Of a stretch of 64,000 bases of DNA, positions 64,000 through 64,000 are shown piece after piece. The translations under genes and the position numbers were made by a program. Each line of letters begins with the position of its first letter. Position 1 is the stretch's first letter. Origin of the DNA: Pseudomonas sp. CCI4.2 (GTDB lineage Bacteria > Pseudomonadota > Gammaproteobacteria > Pseudomonadales > Pseudomonadaceae); NCBI RefSeq assembly GCF_034350045.1, contig NZ_CP133781.1, positions 2,138,001 through 2,202,000 of the forward strand. The letters are read 5' to 3'. The notes beneath the pieces were generated by a model. The model was not told where the DNA came from and did not search any database. It was given only the letters and a program-made list of their open reading frames with translations.

Positions 64000-64000
64000 A

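Noticed and set aside
1..64000. tRNA, rRNA, prophage or insertion sequence
   Set aside because: No cloverleaf with a 3' CCA context, no integrase or transposase coding sequence, and no terminal inverted repeats with target duplications were found by eye.

Overview
The window reads as a chromosomal segment of a Pseudomonas of the fluorescens lineage. The evidence is the moderately high GC content, the near-continuous coding, REP/REPIN-type intergenic palindromes of the kinds common in P. fluorescens and P. putida, and gene groups typical of the genus: thiD-thiE beside a LadS-like sensor kinase; cioAB with its small third gene; radA-PilZ; cstA-ybdD-cobW GTPase; glyA, a MorA-type GGDEF/EAL protein and ettA. 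I see no prophage, integrase, insertion sequence, CRISPR array, rRNA or tRNA.

Layout. 1-9250: DNA-alkylation repair (an Ada/AlkA fusion entering from the left, ogt, and aidB further on) interleaved with thiamine synthesis (thiD-thiE), a 7TMR-DISM sensor histidine kinase resembling LadS but without a receiver domain, and AMP nucleosidase. 9300-14000: rluE, a DUF2788 membrane peptide, an Lrp-family regulator, a strongly structured non-coding segment ending in a terminator, a secreted Gln-rich protein with 48-bp tandem repeats, a FieF-type metal exporter and a lipoprotein. 14400-25300: RNA and nucleic-acid enzymes (HrpB, an EEP-fold hydrolase, a NYN-domain protein, a DEDDh exonuclease, RhlE) with membrane and envelope proteins and a flavoprotein. 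25300-33100: a cluster of DnaA boxes, a GNAT enzyme, tesB-HAD, an alpha/beta hydrolase with a YpfJ-type metalloprotease, an NCS2 purine permease-trmA pair, and a DJ-1/PfpI protein lacking the usual cysteine. 33300-39200: a three-subunit molybdenum hydroxylase of the PaoABC/YagTSR type, an orphan choline/betaine binding protein and an HSL-type esterase. 39700-46800: an MFS exporter, the cyanide-insensitive oxidase operon cioAB plus a 55-residue DUF2474 gene behind a perfect ANR/FNR box, rlmG, a short LuxR-type regulator and a ferredoxin-NADP reductase. 46800-64000: mscL, radA, a PilZ protein, the carbon-starvation group, glyA, MorA, EttA, a Gre-family paralogue, a DUF4105 outer-membrane-type protein and a DUF3015 protein.

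Functional links. alkA-ogt and aidB form an alkylation-response neighbourhood. The LadS-like kinase, PilZ protein and MorA bear on attachment/motility and c-di-GMP signalling. cioAB, Fpr and the ANR box point to respiratory and redox adaptation. cstA-ybdD, tesB, amn and the purine permease are nutrient recycling genes. Many adjacent genes overlap by 1-8 bases (alkA/ogt, tesB/HAD, permease/trmA, the molybdo-enzyme genes, cstA/ybdD), suggesting translational coupling.

The most unusual items are: the structured RNA-like segment at about 10985-11166; the four DnaA boxes at 24875-25475; two large dispersed inverted repeat pairs (about 125 bp and about 290 bp); the degenerate DJ-1 homologue; the truncated LuxR-type regulator; and the receiver-less LadS-like kinase. 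Family assignments come from motif recognition by eye; no database search was run.
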